A stretch of DNA of 50,084 bases. Origin: Listeria booriae. Lineage in GTDB: Bacteria > Bacillota > Bacilli > Lactobacillales > Listeriaceae. Positions 32,791 through 40,970 of this stretch are shown piece after piece (within the stretch, counting starts at the first letter, position 1; every line of letters begins with the position of its first letter). The position numbers and the translations under genes were made by a program. The notes under the pieces are model-generated. The model searched no databases. It was not told the DNA's origin and worked only from the letters and a program-made list of their open reading frames with translations. The stretch lies in the NCBI RefSeq assembly GCF_000766865.1, contig NZ_JNFA01000006.1, forward strand, positions 1-50,084. Direction: 5' to 3'.

Positions 32791-33417
32791 ATGGAGTATG
32801 AATTTAGATTTGAACATACAAAAACGAAGAAGAAGTCTGCTGTATTTCAAGCAATGAAACGTTTATTCGATCTCGTTTTTGCCATCATTTTGTTAGTGAT
32901 TACGGCGCCTATTATGTTAGTGACAATGTGTGCGGTGAAACTAGAATCTTCTGGACAAATTATCTATAGACAACAACGAGTTGGTCTGTACGGTGTGCCA
33001 TTTACAATTTATAAAATTAGATCGATGACAAGCGATGCCGAAGTGAACGGCGCCAAATGGGCTGAAAAGGATGATCCTCGAGTTACGAAAGTTGGTTGCT
33101 TTATTCGGAAGACGCGCATTGATGAATTACCTCAGCTTTGGAATGTATTAAAGGGCGAGATGAGCATTATTGGCCCACGTCCCGAACGTCCGATTTTTAT
33201 GAAAGAATTCCAGACACTTTATCCTAATTTTACGCGACGTCTAGTTGTTAAACCGGGCTTAACTGGATGGGCTCAGGTCAATGGTGGCTATGATATTTCC
33301 CCGAAAGAAAAACTGAAATTTGATTTAGAATATATTCAAACGATGTCGGCATTTAACGAGGCACGAATCTTATGCCGAACGGTCAAAGTCATTATGAGCG
33401 GTAGCGGCGCACGATAA
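32791..33417 (+). CDS. priming sugar transferase (undecaprenyl-phosphate type)
   Basis: Bacterial sugar transferase of 208 residues that puts the first sugar 1-phosphate on undecaprenyl phosphate. A short N-terminal region and one membrane segment (about 25-50) lead to the catalytic domain. That domain has IYRQQRVGLYGVPFTIYKIR near residue 70, RKTRIDELPQLWNVLKGEMS near 110, GPRPERP near 130 and GLTGWAQVNG near 160. It lacks the N-terminal multi-span domain of WcaJ, so it is of the minimal PglC-like type. AAGGACGG precedes the ATG. It opens the polysaccharide operon; the sugar transferred is not predictable. Confidence 0.93.
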   Translation: MEYEFRFEHTKTKKKSAVFQAMKRLFDLVFAIILLVITAPIMLVTMCAVKLESSGQIIYRQQRVGLYGVPFTIYKIRSMTSDAEVNGAKWAEKDDPRVTKVGCFIRKTRIDELPQLWNVLKGEMSIIGPRPERPIFMKEFQTLYPNFTRRLVVKPGLTGWAQVNGGYDISPKEKLKFDLEYIQTMSAFNEARILCRTVKVIMSGSGAR

Positions 33418-33427
33418 GGAGAATGAG

Positions 33428-33898
33428 ATGAAGAAAATAATCATATCTGTAGTTGTAATATTAACAATTTTCGCAATAGGATGTTCGAACGATGCGGAAC
33501 AAGCGAAACCAATCACTTCTTGGAAAAACGAAGATAACGAAGTCAGCAAACAAGAATTCGCAGAGCTAACGAAAAACAATAATGCGCTGGAGTATAAGGA
33601 TGGCGAATTCGTGATTCATGATAAAAAGGCAGTCATTAAGAGCAGAGCAGATGATGCAACGACTTATTTTGTACAGAACGCGTATATTCCAATCAAGGTG
33701 GCTCAAGCAATTGTGAAGAAGGAAGATTGGACGAAAGACGAATTGCTGACGAAATATGCTGGCGCGGCGCAAAATATAACGGAAAAAGGCAAGACGGTGG
33801 AGGCTTTCTTTATTACTGGTCCACGTGGTTACGGAGAGCTACGCGTGACGTTTGATGGCGATAAAGTGAAGTCGATGACAAATACGTTTCAAGAATAG
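33428..33898 (+). CDS. putative lipoprotein of the polysaccharide operon
   Basis: A 156-residue exported protein. The signal peptide ends in FAIGCS, an imperfect lipobox with Cys19 as the likely lipidated residue. The mature part is hydrophilic: an N-terminal segment (about 30-80), then a region with AQAIVKKEDWTKDELLTKYAGAA and a final GELRVTFDGDKVKSMTN. These together resemble the two-helix, beta-hairpin plan of small lipoproteins of the DUF3862/BLIP-like group. It has no recognised enzymatic motif. It lies 10 bases after the priming transferase gene, inside the operon, so it may help export or retain the polymer. Confidence 0.75.
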   Translation: MKKIIISVVVILTIFAIGCSNDAEQAKPITSWKNEDNEVSKQEFAELTKNNNALEYKDGEFVIHDKKAVIKSRADDATTYFVQNAYIPIKVAQAIVKKEDWTKDELLTKYAGAAQNITEKGKTVEAFFITGPRGYGELRVTFDGDKVKSMTNTFQE

Positions 33899-33909
33899 GT
33901 GAATGATAG

Positions 33910-34560
33910 ATGAGAACCAAGGAAATGTTAAATGAAAACCTCTTTTTTCAAGAACAAATGGCGCATATTAGAACGACGATTGAGTTGTCTGAGCATCAAG
34001 CTATTCAAGCGATAAGCGTCACATCGTCTTTATCTAGTGAAGGCAAGAGCTCGATTGCGATTGGGATGGCGAGAAGTTTTGCTGAAGCGGGGAAGCGTGT
34101 GTTGTTAATTGACAGTGATTTCAGGCGGCCTTCTGTGCACAAAAAATTAGGTTTATCGAACGCTGTCGGCTTTTGCGATGTATTGAAAGAAGAGTATCGT
34201 TTGGCGGATTGCTTGAAAGATATTGGTATACAAGGGTTGGCGGTTTTGACGAGTGGATTGGTGGAAGATGCGCCGGGGACACTTTTTGATGCGGCGAGGT
34301 TGAAGAAATTTATGTTACAGGTGAAGCAGGAGTATGACTTGATTATTGTTGATACGCCGCCTGTGTTGCTCGTTCCAGAGGTGAAGACGATTTTGAACCA
34401 TAGTGATGCGACATTGCTTGTTGTGAAATACGATGAGGTCCGAAAAGAAGAGATGGATCGAGCTCAGCGGGTGTTGAATCAAGTATCAGCAACGTGTCTG
34501 GGAATTGTATTTAATCGTGTTCAAGTGAAAGTGCGAGATAGGTATCGTTATTATTACTAA
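33910..34560 (+). CDS. bacterial tyrosine kinase, CpsD/CapB-type
   Basis: BY-kinase of 216 residues, cytoplasmic. The Walker A loop SLSSEGKSSIA is near residue 40, Walker A' VLLIDSDFRRPS near 66, and Walker B LIIVDTPP near 150. The C-terminus ends RDRYRYYY, the tyrosine cluster that is autophosphorylated. These kinases pair with a membrane modulator of the Wzz type to control chain length and assembly; that partner is two genes downstream (35838) instead of adjacent. No phosphotyrosine phosphatase (CpsB) is in the window. The start has GGTGAATG just upstream. Confidence 0.92.
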   Translation: MRTKEMLNENLFFQEQMAHIRTTIELSEHQAIQAISVTSSLSSEGKSSIAIGMARSFAEAGKRVLLIDSDFRRPSVHKKLGLSNAVGFCDVLKEEYRLADCLKDIGIQGLAVLTSGLVEDAPGTLFDAARLKKFMLQVKQEYDLIIVDTPPVLLVPEVKTILNHSDATLLVVKYDEVRKEEMDRAQRVLNQVSATCLGIVFNRVQVKVRDRYRYYY

Positions 34561-34581
34561 TACGGGATGGGATAAAAATTG

Positions 34582-35841
34582 ATGGATTATAGAAATGACT
34601 GGACATGTGATTATCCTAACAATGTTGCCCGGCGCCATTCTAAAAATCAGATTTTATTGCTGACGGGAATGTTGTTTTTTCTAAGTATTGGTAGTGCGTT
34701 CAATGTGCAGATAGGTCTTGCTGTGAAGCCGTATATGATGATGTTACTGCTACTCATGTTTTATTATTTGTCCAAAATTACGATAGAGAAGCTGCTGTTT
34801 TTTGAAATGGCGTTTGTGGGCTTTTATGTTTACTATGACTTGCGTGGGGTGATTACGGCATATCCGACGGCGGCGCTCCGAGCGATGGGTGCTACGTTTA
34901 TCTTACTTGTTTTTTACTTCTTTTGTCGGTATTGGCTGAATCAGATTCGGTGGAAAGATATTGAATGGGCGATTATTATTTCGGGGTTTGTGTTTAATCT
35001 TTTGAGCCTTGGTTATTATGTGATGGGGCTTGTGAATTTAGGATTTAACATGCACGGAAATGGCATTCGAGAGCTGGGTGTAATGATTGATCGTGATTTT
35101 GCGAGATTGCTTGGTTTGACGAATGATCCGAATATCTTTGTTTTTATTAACATGTTATTCATTGCTTATTTCTTAACGCATCGGGAAAAATGGTGGAACT
35201 TGCTTGGCGGGTTTATCGGCATTCTATGTGTCATGCTAACGTTGTCGCGTGGTGCGATTATCTCGTTAGTCATTGTGCTCGTACTGTGTTTACTCGTTGG
35301 TAGCGTGAGGTCAAAACTCATGATGGTGTTAGGAGCGGTGGGATTTTTCTTGCTAGCAAATCTCTTTTTTGATCAGTTTATGGAAGTGTCTTTGTGGGAG
35401 TTGTTGTTGGAGCGGTTTGGCACGGTGAGTGAGGATGGTGGAAGTGGTCGGTTTGATATTTGGACGGATGGGCTGGCTTATTTTATGGATAAACCGCTGT
35501 TTGGGATTGGCTCGTTCAATTTTCAGGCGTATCATTCCTTTGCTGCGGGAAAAGCGATTTTTATGCATAACTCGTTTCTAGAAATATTAGTGGAAACAGG
35601 GATTGTTGGAATGATGTTTTATGTGACAGCAATTGTGACGCTGGTTTGGACGCTAGTGAAGGCGGCTTTGGTAGATAAAGAACAATGGTGGTTATTGATA
35701 GCGCTCATCGGTTATTTATCGATGATGACATCTTTGTCTCTCATTTTGAACGAAATATTTTTCTTCTTCTTTGCCCTCGTGGCTAGAAGTTTGAAGGAAA
35801 AAGAACGAAATATAGAACGACGAAAAGGATGGAGAACATGA
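34582..35841 (+). CDS. O-antigen ligase / Wzy-type polymerase
   Basis: Integral membrane protein of 419 residues with about 11 hydrophobic segments. A large external loop (about 260-325) contains RFGTVSEDGGSGRFDIW and PLFGIGSFNFQAYHS, a segment typical of the Wzy/WaaL family (Wzy_C). It joins lipid-linked repeat units into polymer on the outer face of the membrane. As usual for polymerases, primary sequence says little about linkage. ATG 34582, with GGGATGGGA upstream, is preferred over TTG 34579. The stop overlaps the next gene (ATGA). Confidence 0.85.
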   Translation: MDYRNDWTCDYPNNVARRHSKNQILLLTGMLFFLSIGSAFNVQIGLAVKPYMMMLLLLMFYYLSKITIEKLLFFEMAFVGFYVYYDLRGVITAYPTAALRAMGATFILLVFYFFCRYWLNQIRWKDIEWAIIISGFVFNLLSLGYYVMGLVNLGFNMHGNGIRELGVMIDRDFARLLGLTNDPNIFVFINMLFIAYFLTHREKWWNLLGGFIGILCVMLTLSRGAIISLVIVLVLCLLVGSVRSKLMMVLGAVGFFLLANLFFDQFMEVSLWELLLERFGTVSEDGGSGRFDIWTDGLAYFMDKPLFGIGSFNFQAYHSFAAGKAIFMHNSFLEILVETGIVGMMFYVTAIVTLVWTLVKAALVDKEQWWLLIALIGYLSMMTSLSLILNEIFFFFFALVARSLKEKERNIERRKGWRT

Positions 35842-36503
35842 AACGAGAATTGTCCTTGGTAAGTATAGTGGCTATTATGCGTAAAAAAATAATGATTAGT
35901 TTAATTATTGCGATTTTAGCTACGTGTTTGGTGGGTGTTGCTAGTTATCAATTTATGGCGCCGAAATACGATGCGTCGATACAGCTTCTAATTAACCCGA
36001 AAGTAACGAATGAACAGACAGGAACGTACCGTAGTACAGATTCAAACACGCAATTAGTCAATACGTACAACGTGATTTTGCGAAGTAAAGTGATTTTGGC
36101 GGACGTTATTGAGCGGCTAGATTTGCCAACAAGTGTTTCGGGACTGCGTGAAGTGATTAGCGTGCAAAACGAGAAAGAATCGAAAGTCATTTCCATTCAC
36201 GTCGAACAAGAAAATCCTGAAATGGCTAAAAAAATTGCAGAAACACTTGCTTTGTCTATGGAAAAAGAAGTACCGAAATTAATGAATATCGATAATGTCA
36301 ACATTTTATCAGACGCGGAACTTAGCGGGAACTTAACCACGTCGCAGATTCGAATTTATATGATTTTAGCGTTTGTGATGGCGTTATTTGTAAGTTTAGC
36401 TTGTTTTGTCATTCGCGAGTCTTTAAAAAATACATTTAAGACAGTGAAGGATTTTGAAGACATAACAAGTTTGCCTGTCATTGTAACAATTCCGGAAATA
36501 TAA
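35838..36503 (+). CDS. chain-length modulator, Wzz/CpsC-type
   Basis: Polysaccharide co-polymerase of 221 residues. It has a short cytoplasmic start, a first membrane segment (about 17-38), and an extracellular part with the Wzz block LLINPKVTNEQTGTYRSTDSN and the RSKVILADVIERL helix. A second membrane segment (about 178-200) precedes a C-terminal cytoplasmic tail with VKDFEDITSLPVIVTIPE, which resembles the kinase-activating tail. It would anchor and activate the BY-kinase encoded upstream. The start is ATG 35838, overlapping the polymerase stop, with AAGGATGGAG upstream. Confidence 0.88.
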   Translation: MKRELSLVSIVAIMRKKIMISLIIAILATCLVGVASYQFMAPKYDASIQLLINPKVTNEQTGTYRSTDSNTQLVNTYNVILRSKVILADVIERLDLPTSVSGLREVISVQNEKESKVISIHVEQENPEMAKKIAETLALSMEKEVPKLMNIDNVNILSDAELSGNLTTSQIRIYMILAFVMALFVSLACFVIRESLKNTFKTVKDFEDITSLPVIVTIPEI

Positions 36504-36521
36504 AGGGGTGAGTATGGGAAG

Positions 36522-36761
36522 ATGGCAATGAAAAACTATGAAGAACAGTTAAAAGTACTCAATAACCTATTTTTATCGACACAAGAAGCGATTGATTCTT
36601 TAGGTGTTTCCAAACAATGTTTTCATTCACTTGTGGCACGGGGGAAAATCCAGAAGATACGAAAAGGTTCTGCGGTGCTTTATTACGCGGACGAAATCAA
36701 AGAACGAAAACAGCAACAACCATGGCTACGACAAAAATATCGACCATTTCAAGACGGATAG
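36522..36761 (+). CDS. excisionase/MerR-like HTH protein in the polysaccharide operon
   Basis: A small DNA-binding protein of 79 residues. The core (about 16-60) is a HTH_17/AlpA-type winged helix: FLSTQEAIDSLGVSKQCFHS, then a GKIQKIRKGSAVLYYADEI wing. The C-terminus is basic and aromatic (QQQPWLRQKYRPFQ). Such domains occur in excisionases and small repressors. No integrase or att site is nearby, so it is more likely a regulator. It lies between the chain-length modulator and a glycosyltransferase with tight spacing. ATG 36522 or 36528 could be the start. Confidence 0.75.
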   Translation: MAMKNYEEQLKVLNNLFLSTQEAIDSLGVSKQCFHSLVARGKIQKIRKGSAVLYYADEIKERKQQQPWLRQKYRPFQDG

Positions 36762-36773
36762 GAACGATTATTC

Positions 36774-37547
36774 ATGATAAAAAAATATCAAACAGATTTA
36801 GTAAGCATTGTTATGCCAACGTATAATAGCGAAGGCCAACTGCATGCGAGCATTGCGAGTATTCAAAAACAGACTTACAAACATTGGGAGTTGCTCGTTG
36901 TAGACGATTGTTCGAGTGACAAAACCGTGGAACATTTACAAAAATTAGCAAAGCAAGATGCGCGTATCAAGACGATTTTTCTCCCGGAGAATCGCGGTTC
37001 TGGTTTTGCGAGAAATGAAGGGATTAGCCAAGCGCAAGGGCGTTATATCGCCTTTTTGGATAGTGATGATCTTTGGCATCCTGAAAAATTGAAGAAGCAG
37101 CTCGACTTTATGAAGACGCATGGCTATGGCTTTTCTTTCACGGCGTATCATGTGTTTGAGCAACACCCAGCTGAGCAGAAACGTACGGTTAGAGTACCTG
37201 AAAAAATCAATTATCGGCAACTGCTGAAAAACACGATTATTGGCTGTTTAACTGTCATTATTGACCGTGAAGAAGTCGGTGATTTTCGGATGCCATTGAT
37301 GCGGGCGAGGCAAGACACCGCCACGTGGCTGACGATTTTAAAACAACATGCGTACGCCTACGGTTTAAATGAGCCGCTCGCCTATTACCGAGTGAGTGTT
37401 GCCTCCTTATCCAGTAATAAATGGCGGATGCTTCAAAAAAATTGGCACATGTACCGCGAGCAAGAAAAGCTATCGTTTTTAGATACAAGTTATGTTTTTA
37501 GTTGCTACGTATGGAATGCTTTATGGAAGAGGAGAGGACAAAAATGA
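36774..37547 (+). CDS. glycosyltransferase family 2
   Basis: GT2 (GT-A fold) inverting glycosyltransferase, 257 residues. The N-terminal nucleotide-binding domain starts VSIVMPTYNSEGQLHASIAS, with the VVDDCSSD aspartates near 43. The RNEGISQAQGRYIAFLDSDD motif near 78-97 contains the DxD metal site. RMPLMRARQDTATW near 172 is the likely acceptor and base region. It builds the repeat unit on the cytoplasmic side. The sugar is unknown. It overlaps the next gene (ATGATGA). Confidence 0.9.
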   Translation: MIKKYQTDLVSIVMPTYNSEGQLHASIASIQKQTYKHWELLVVDDCSSDKTVEHLQKLAKQDARIKTIFLPENRGSGFARNEGISQAQGRYIAFLDSDDLWHPEKLKKQLDFMKTHGYGFSFTAYHVFEQHPAEQKRTVRVPEKINYRQLLKNTIIGCLTVIIDREEVGDFRMPLMRARQDTATWLTILKQHAYAYGLNEPLAYYRVSVASLSSNKWRMLQKNWHMYREQEKLSFLDTSYVFSCYVWNALWKRRGQK

Positions 37548-38866
37548 TGAAAATTGCAGTTGCAGGTGTTGGCTATGTCGGTTTGGTGACGGCGGTAGGT
37601 TTCGCGCATCATGGCCACATGGTTACAGCCGTGGATTTAGATACACAGAAAATCGCAGGACTTACAAAAGGCATTTCACCCATTTACGAGCCAGGTTTAG
37701 AGACGTTATTACAAGAACAATTAGCGGCAAACCGGATTCAGTTCACGACAGATGGCGCGAGCGCTTATGCAGATGCAGACGCTATCGTCATTGGCGTAGG
37801 AACTCCAGAAAATGAGGATGGCTCTGCGAATTTAAGCGCGATTTATCAAGTGGCACGTGAAATTGGCCAGAGCATTCAAAAAGATTGCCTCGTCATCGTG
37901 AAATCGACCGTTCCTGTAGGGACAAACGACAAAATTGAGACGATTGTGCAGGAAGCATTAAAGCATGCCGTACACGTAGACGTTGTTTCCAATCCGGAGT
38001 TTCTGGCACAAGGTAGTGCGATATACGATACGCTCCACGGTTCACGTATTGTGATTGGCACGGAATCTAGAGCGGCAGAAGAAAAAATGCGGGAACTTTA
38101 TGACGCATACGGGCAACCAATTTTAGCTGTATCACGTAGAAGTGCGGAATTAGTAAAGTATGCAAGTAACGATTTTCTCGCACTCAAGATTTCTTTTGTG
38201 AATGAAATTGCGAATTTGTGTGACATTTTGGGAGCAGATATTGAAGAAGTCACAGAAGGAATGGGATATGATCCGCGAATCGGCAATAGTTTTTTACGGG
38301 CGGGGATTGGTTACGGTGGTTCGTGTTTTCCAAAGGACACAAAAGCGCTCCACTGGCTGGCAGAAGATCATGGTTTTGTGCTTCGAACGATTGAAGCTGC
38401 AATAAAAATCAATGAGAAGCAAAAATACGTGTTGATGCATAAGTTGCGAAAAGAGCTACCGAATTTGGCAGGCAAGAAAATCGCCGTGCTAGGCCTAACA
38501 TTTAAGCCAAATACCGACGACTTACGAGAAGCACCATCGATTCCAAACATGCGTGTACTGCAAAAAGAAGGCGCGATAATTCAAGCATATGACCCAATTG
38601 CAATGGCAAAAACGGCCGAAATATTAGGAGATGCTACGATAATGAAAAACTCCGTCGAAGAAGCACTGGATGGAGCCGACGCGTGTTTGATTTTCACTGA
38701 ATGGAATGAGATTTGTGCGACATCGCCCGACACGTTCAACAACTATATGGCAACTCCGCTCGTGTTAGACGGTCGGAACTGCTTTGATAAGCATGCGATG
38801 GCTTTAGCCGGTATCACGTATCAATCGATTGGGCGCCCACTGGCCAAAGTAAGGCAATTACAATGA
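37544..38866 (+). CDS. ugd: UDP-glucose 6-dehydrogenase
   Basis: NAD-dependent oxidation of UDP-glucose to UDP-glucuronate; 440 residues. The Rossmann motif is AGVGYVGLVTAVGFA (about 6-20). The conserved STVPVGT is near 122, NPEFLAQGSAI near 150, and the catalytic lysine is in ELVKYASNDFLALKISFVNE near 208. The catalytic cysteine is in GIGYGGSCFPKDTKAL near 262. VLGLTFKPNTDDLREAPS near 320 is the second domain. Start ATG 37544 or 37547, with GGAGAGG upstream. Its presence predicts uronic acid in the polymer. GDP-mannose dehydrogenase is a relative, but the order of motifs fits Ugd. Confidence 0.93.
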   Translation: MMKIAVAGVGYVGLVTAVGFAHHGHMVTAVDLDTQKIAGLTKGISPIYEPGLETLLQEQLAANRIQFTTDGASAYADADAIVIGVGTPENEDGSANLSAIYQVAREIGQSIQKDCLVIVKSTVPVGTNDKIETIVQEALKHAVHVDVVSNPEFLAQGSAIYDTLHGSRIVIGTESRAAEEKMRELYDAYGQPILAVSRRSAELVKYASNDFLALKISFVNEIANLCDILGADIEEVTEGMGYDPRIGNSFLRAGIGYGGSCFPKDTKALHWLAEDHGFVLRTIEAAIKINEKQKYVLMHKLRKELPNLAGKKIAVLGLTFKPNTDDLREAPSIPNMRVLQKEGAIIQAYDPIAMAKTAEILGDATIMKNSVEEALDGADACLIFTEWNEICATSPDTFNNYMATPLVLDGRNCFDKHAMALAGITYQSIGRPLAKVRQLQ

Positions 38867-39675
38867 GCGAACCTGTCATTTCGGTCATTGTGGCAACGCT
38901 AGGAACACGATTCACCGAGTTAAAAAGAATGCTAGAAACGCTAGAAAACCAGACATATAAACACTTCGAAGTTATCATTGTTTTGCAAAATGAACAAGAT
39001 CATTGGAGCGATATTCTGGCAACCTATCATGTACAAACAAAGCTCGTCATCACGTCAAAAAGAGGTCTTTCGAAAGCTAGGAATATCGGCTTATCACATG
39101 CTACAGGTGATATTGTCACGTTTGGCGATGACGATTGCTGGTATGACGCAGCGACGTTCTCCCATGTGGTAGCTTCCTTTCAAACAGGAAAAGATGTCAT
39201 CAGCCTCAACATGTACGACCCAGATCGCCAGAAATTTGGACGAAGGCAGCGTATCCAAACCGCGACCTATTTAACGAAACGCGAATTAATGAGTCGTTCT
39301 TCGATAGAAATTTTTGTGAAGAGGCGTTGTTTGGAGGCGAATCAGCACGGACCGAGGATTCGATTTGATGAGGTTTTTGGTTTAGGTGGTGATTATATTT
39401 CGGGAGAAGAGAACATTTTTTTAGCGGACTTGCATCGCCAATCTTACCGCACGTATTTCCATCCTGAACTACTTGTCTACCACGCAGTACAGCCGAGATT
39501 AACAAGGCTCACCACGGAACAAGTTGTAAGCAAAGGCCCGCTTTTTAAACGAATGTATAACACGCCAACAGCATTTGTTCTTTTATCCGTATTCTGTTTG
39601 AAAAAAAGGCAGACAAAACTATTCTGGAAAGTCCTGAAAGAAATGTGGAACTACCAGCCAAGAGGTGAACGTTAA
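38863..39675 (+). CDS. glycosyltransferase family 2
   Basis: GT2 enzyme of 270 residues. It opens with VISVIVATLGTRFTELKRML. The acidic motif KARNIGLSHATGDIVTFGDDD contains the metal-binding DDD near 93. FGLGGDYISGEENIFLADL near 173 resembles the ED/GE catalytic region. No membrane segment is seen. It overlaps the dehydrogenase gene by ATGA, confirming the operon. Acceptor and donor are unknown. Confidence 0.88.
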   Translation: MSEPVISVIVATLGTRFTELKRMLETLENQTYKHFEVIIVLQNEQDHWSDILATYHVQTKLVITSKRGLSKARNIGLSHATGDIVTFGDDDCWYDAATFSHVVASFQTGKDVISLNMYDPDRQKFGRRQRIQTATYLTKRELMSRSSIEIFVKRRCLEANQHGPRIRFDEVFGLGGDYISGEENIFLADLHRQSYRTYFHPELLVYHAVQPRLTRLTTEQVVSKGPLFKRMYNTPTAFVLLSVFCLKKRQTKLFWKVLKEMWNYQPRGER

Positions 39676-39676
39676 G

Positions 39677-40957
39677 ATGTATCAATGGATTTACAAACAA
39701 GGCGTGAAGCGTCGTAATCCAGTATTACCAGAAGCAGAACAATTTTTACAAGAAACAGACAGGTGGTCGCGAGCGGAATTAGAAGCGTATCAGCTAGCTA
39801 AATTACAAGAACTCGTGCACTGGGCCTATACGAACTCCCCGTATTATCAGAAGTTATTCAACGAGGCAGGCATTCATCCGATGGACATTCAAGAACTGGC
39901 AGATCTTCCACTCATTCCTCCAATAACAAAAGAAACCCTAATCCAAGAAAATGAAGCGATTCATGCCACTGCTACTTTTGACAAACTGTTCTTTTCGGAA
40001 ACGTCGGGTAGTACAGGAACTCCGCTCACATTCCAGCGCGATTTAGAATGGGACGCGAGGCACCGTGCAGCTATTCATCGCGGTTACAGTTGGTATGGCA
40101 TCAAGCCTTGGGATAGAAACGGCTATTTCTGGGGCTACAATTTGGCTATTAAAAAGCATTGGAAACTTAAACTAATGGATCGCCTTGTCAACCGATTCCG
40201 AATTTTTTCTTATGAGAAGCATGAAATTAATAAGTTCATTAAGAAGTTGGAGCGTGCCGATTATTTGGAAGGCTATTCGTCGATGATTTACCATGTCGCG
40301 CGCAAAATCGAACAAGAAAAGCTCCCAGTCCAGACGCATTTGAAAATGATTAAAGGCACGTCTGAGAAAATTTTTGATGCGTATCAGCCGACCGTGGAGA
40401 GAGTATTTGGACGTAAAATGATTAGCGAGTATGGCGCCGCGGAAACGGGAATTATCGCGTTCGAGTGTCCGGAAGGCAAGATGCATATGACGATGGAGAA
40501 TGTGATTGTGGAAGTAATAGATGGCGAAATTTTGGTGACCAATCTGTTTTCGAAGGCATTCCCGATTATTCGTTACAAGTTGGGCGATTATGTAGAACTA
40601 GACACGGAGAGCCAGTGTTCTTGCGGGCGGGCGCACACGATTGTGAAGTCTGTTATGGGACGCATCGGCAAAGAAATTTTTGGTGAAAAAATGACGTATC
40701 CGAGTTTAACGTTTTATTATATTTTCAAAAATATCGTGATGGACAGTGGGTCCGCGATTCATTACCAAGTGTTGCAACATCGAAAAGGACATCTTGAATT
40801 TCGCATGGAGCAGCAACTTACAGCAAAGATGCGCCAGCAACTCGAAGCGGAAATTAAAAAATATTTTGCGACAGATATGACTTACGAAATAGTGGAGCAG
40901 GCATTTTTTCATCGTGATGGTGGCAAGTTGAAAGATTTCGTATCGTTTGTTGAATGA
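39677..40957 (+). CDS. CapK/PaaK-like adenylate-forming protein
   Basis: Member of the phenylacetate-CoA ligase-like family (CapK), 426 residues. The phosphate-binding loop SETSGSTGTPLTFQRD is near residue 111, the motif SEYGAAETGIIAFECPEG near 255, a CSCGR motif near 317 and the C-terminal lid near 390. PaaK makes acyl-CoA, but CapK homologs in capsule clusters have an undefined role, perhaps activating an acyl or amino group for polymer decoration. GTG 39665 opens the frame, but ATG 39677 has AGAGGTG upstream. No acyltransferase is obvious nearby to accept its product. Confidence 0.85.
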   Translation: MYQWIYKQGVKRRNPVLPEAEQFLQETDRWSRAELEAYQLAKLQELVHWAYTNSPYYQKLFNEAGIHPMDIQELADLPLIPPITKETLIQENEAIHATATFDKLFFSETSGSTGTPLTFQRDLEWDARHRAAIHRGYSWYGIKPWDRNGYFWGYNLAIKKHWKLKLMDRLVNRFRIFSYEKHEINKFIKKLERADYLEGYSSMIYHVARKIEQEKLPVQTHLKMIKGTSEKIFDAYQPTVERVFGRKMISEYGAAETGIIAFECPEGKMHMTMENVIVEVIDGEILVTNLFSKAFPIIRYKLGDYVELDTESQCSCGRAHTIVKSVMGRIGKEIFGEKMTYPSLTFYYIFKNIVMDSGSAIHYQVLQHRKGHLEFRMEQQLTAKMRQQLEAEIKKYFATDMTYEIVEQAFFHRDGGKLKDFVSFVE

Positions 40958-40970
40958 AAAGGAGAATAGG

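Noticed and set aside
36522-36761. Integrative element or phage remnant around the HTH gene
   Set aside because: No integrase, direct repeats or compositional break at its edges; the flanking genes are ordinary capsule genes.
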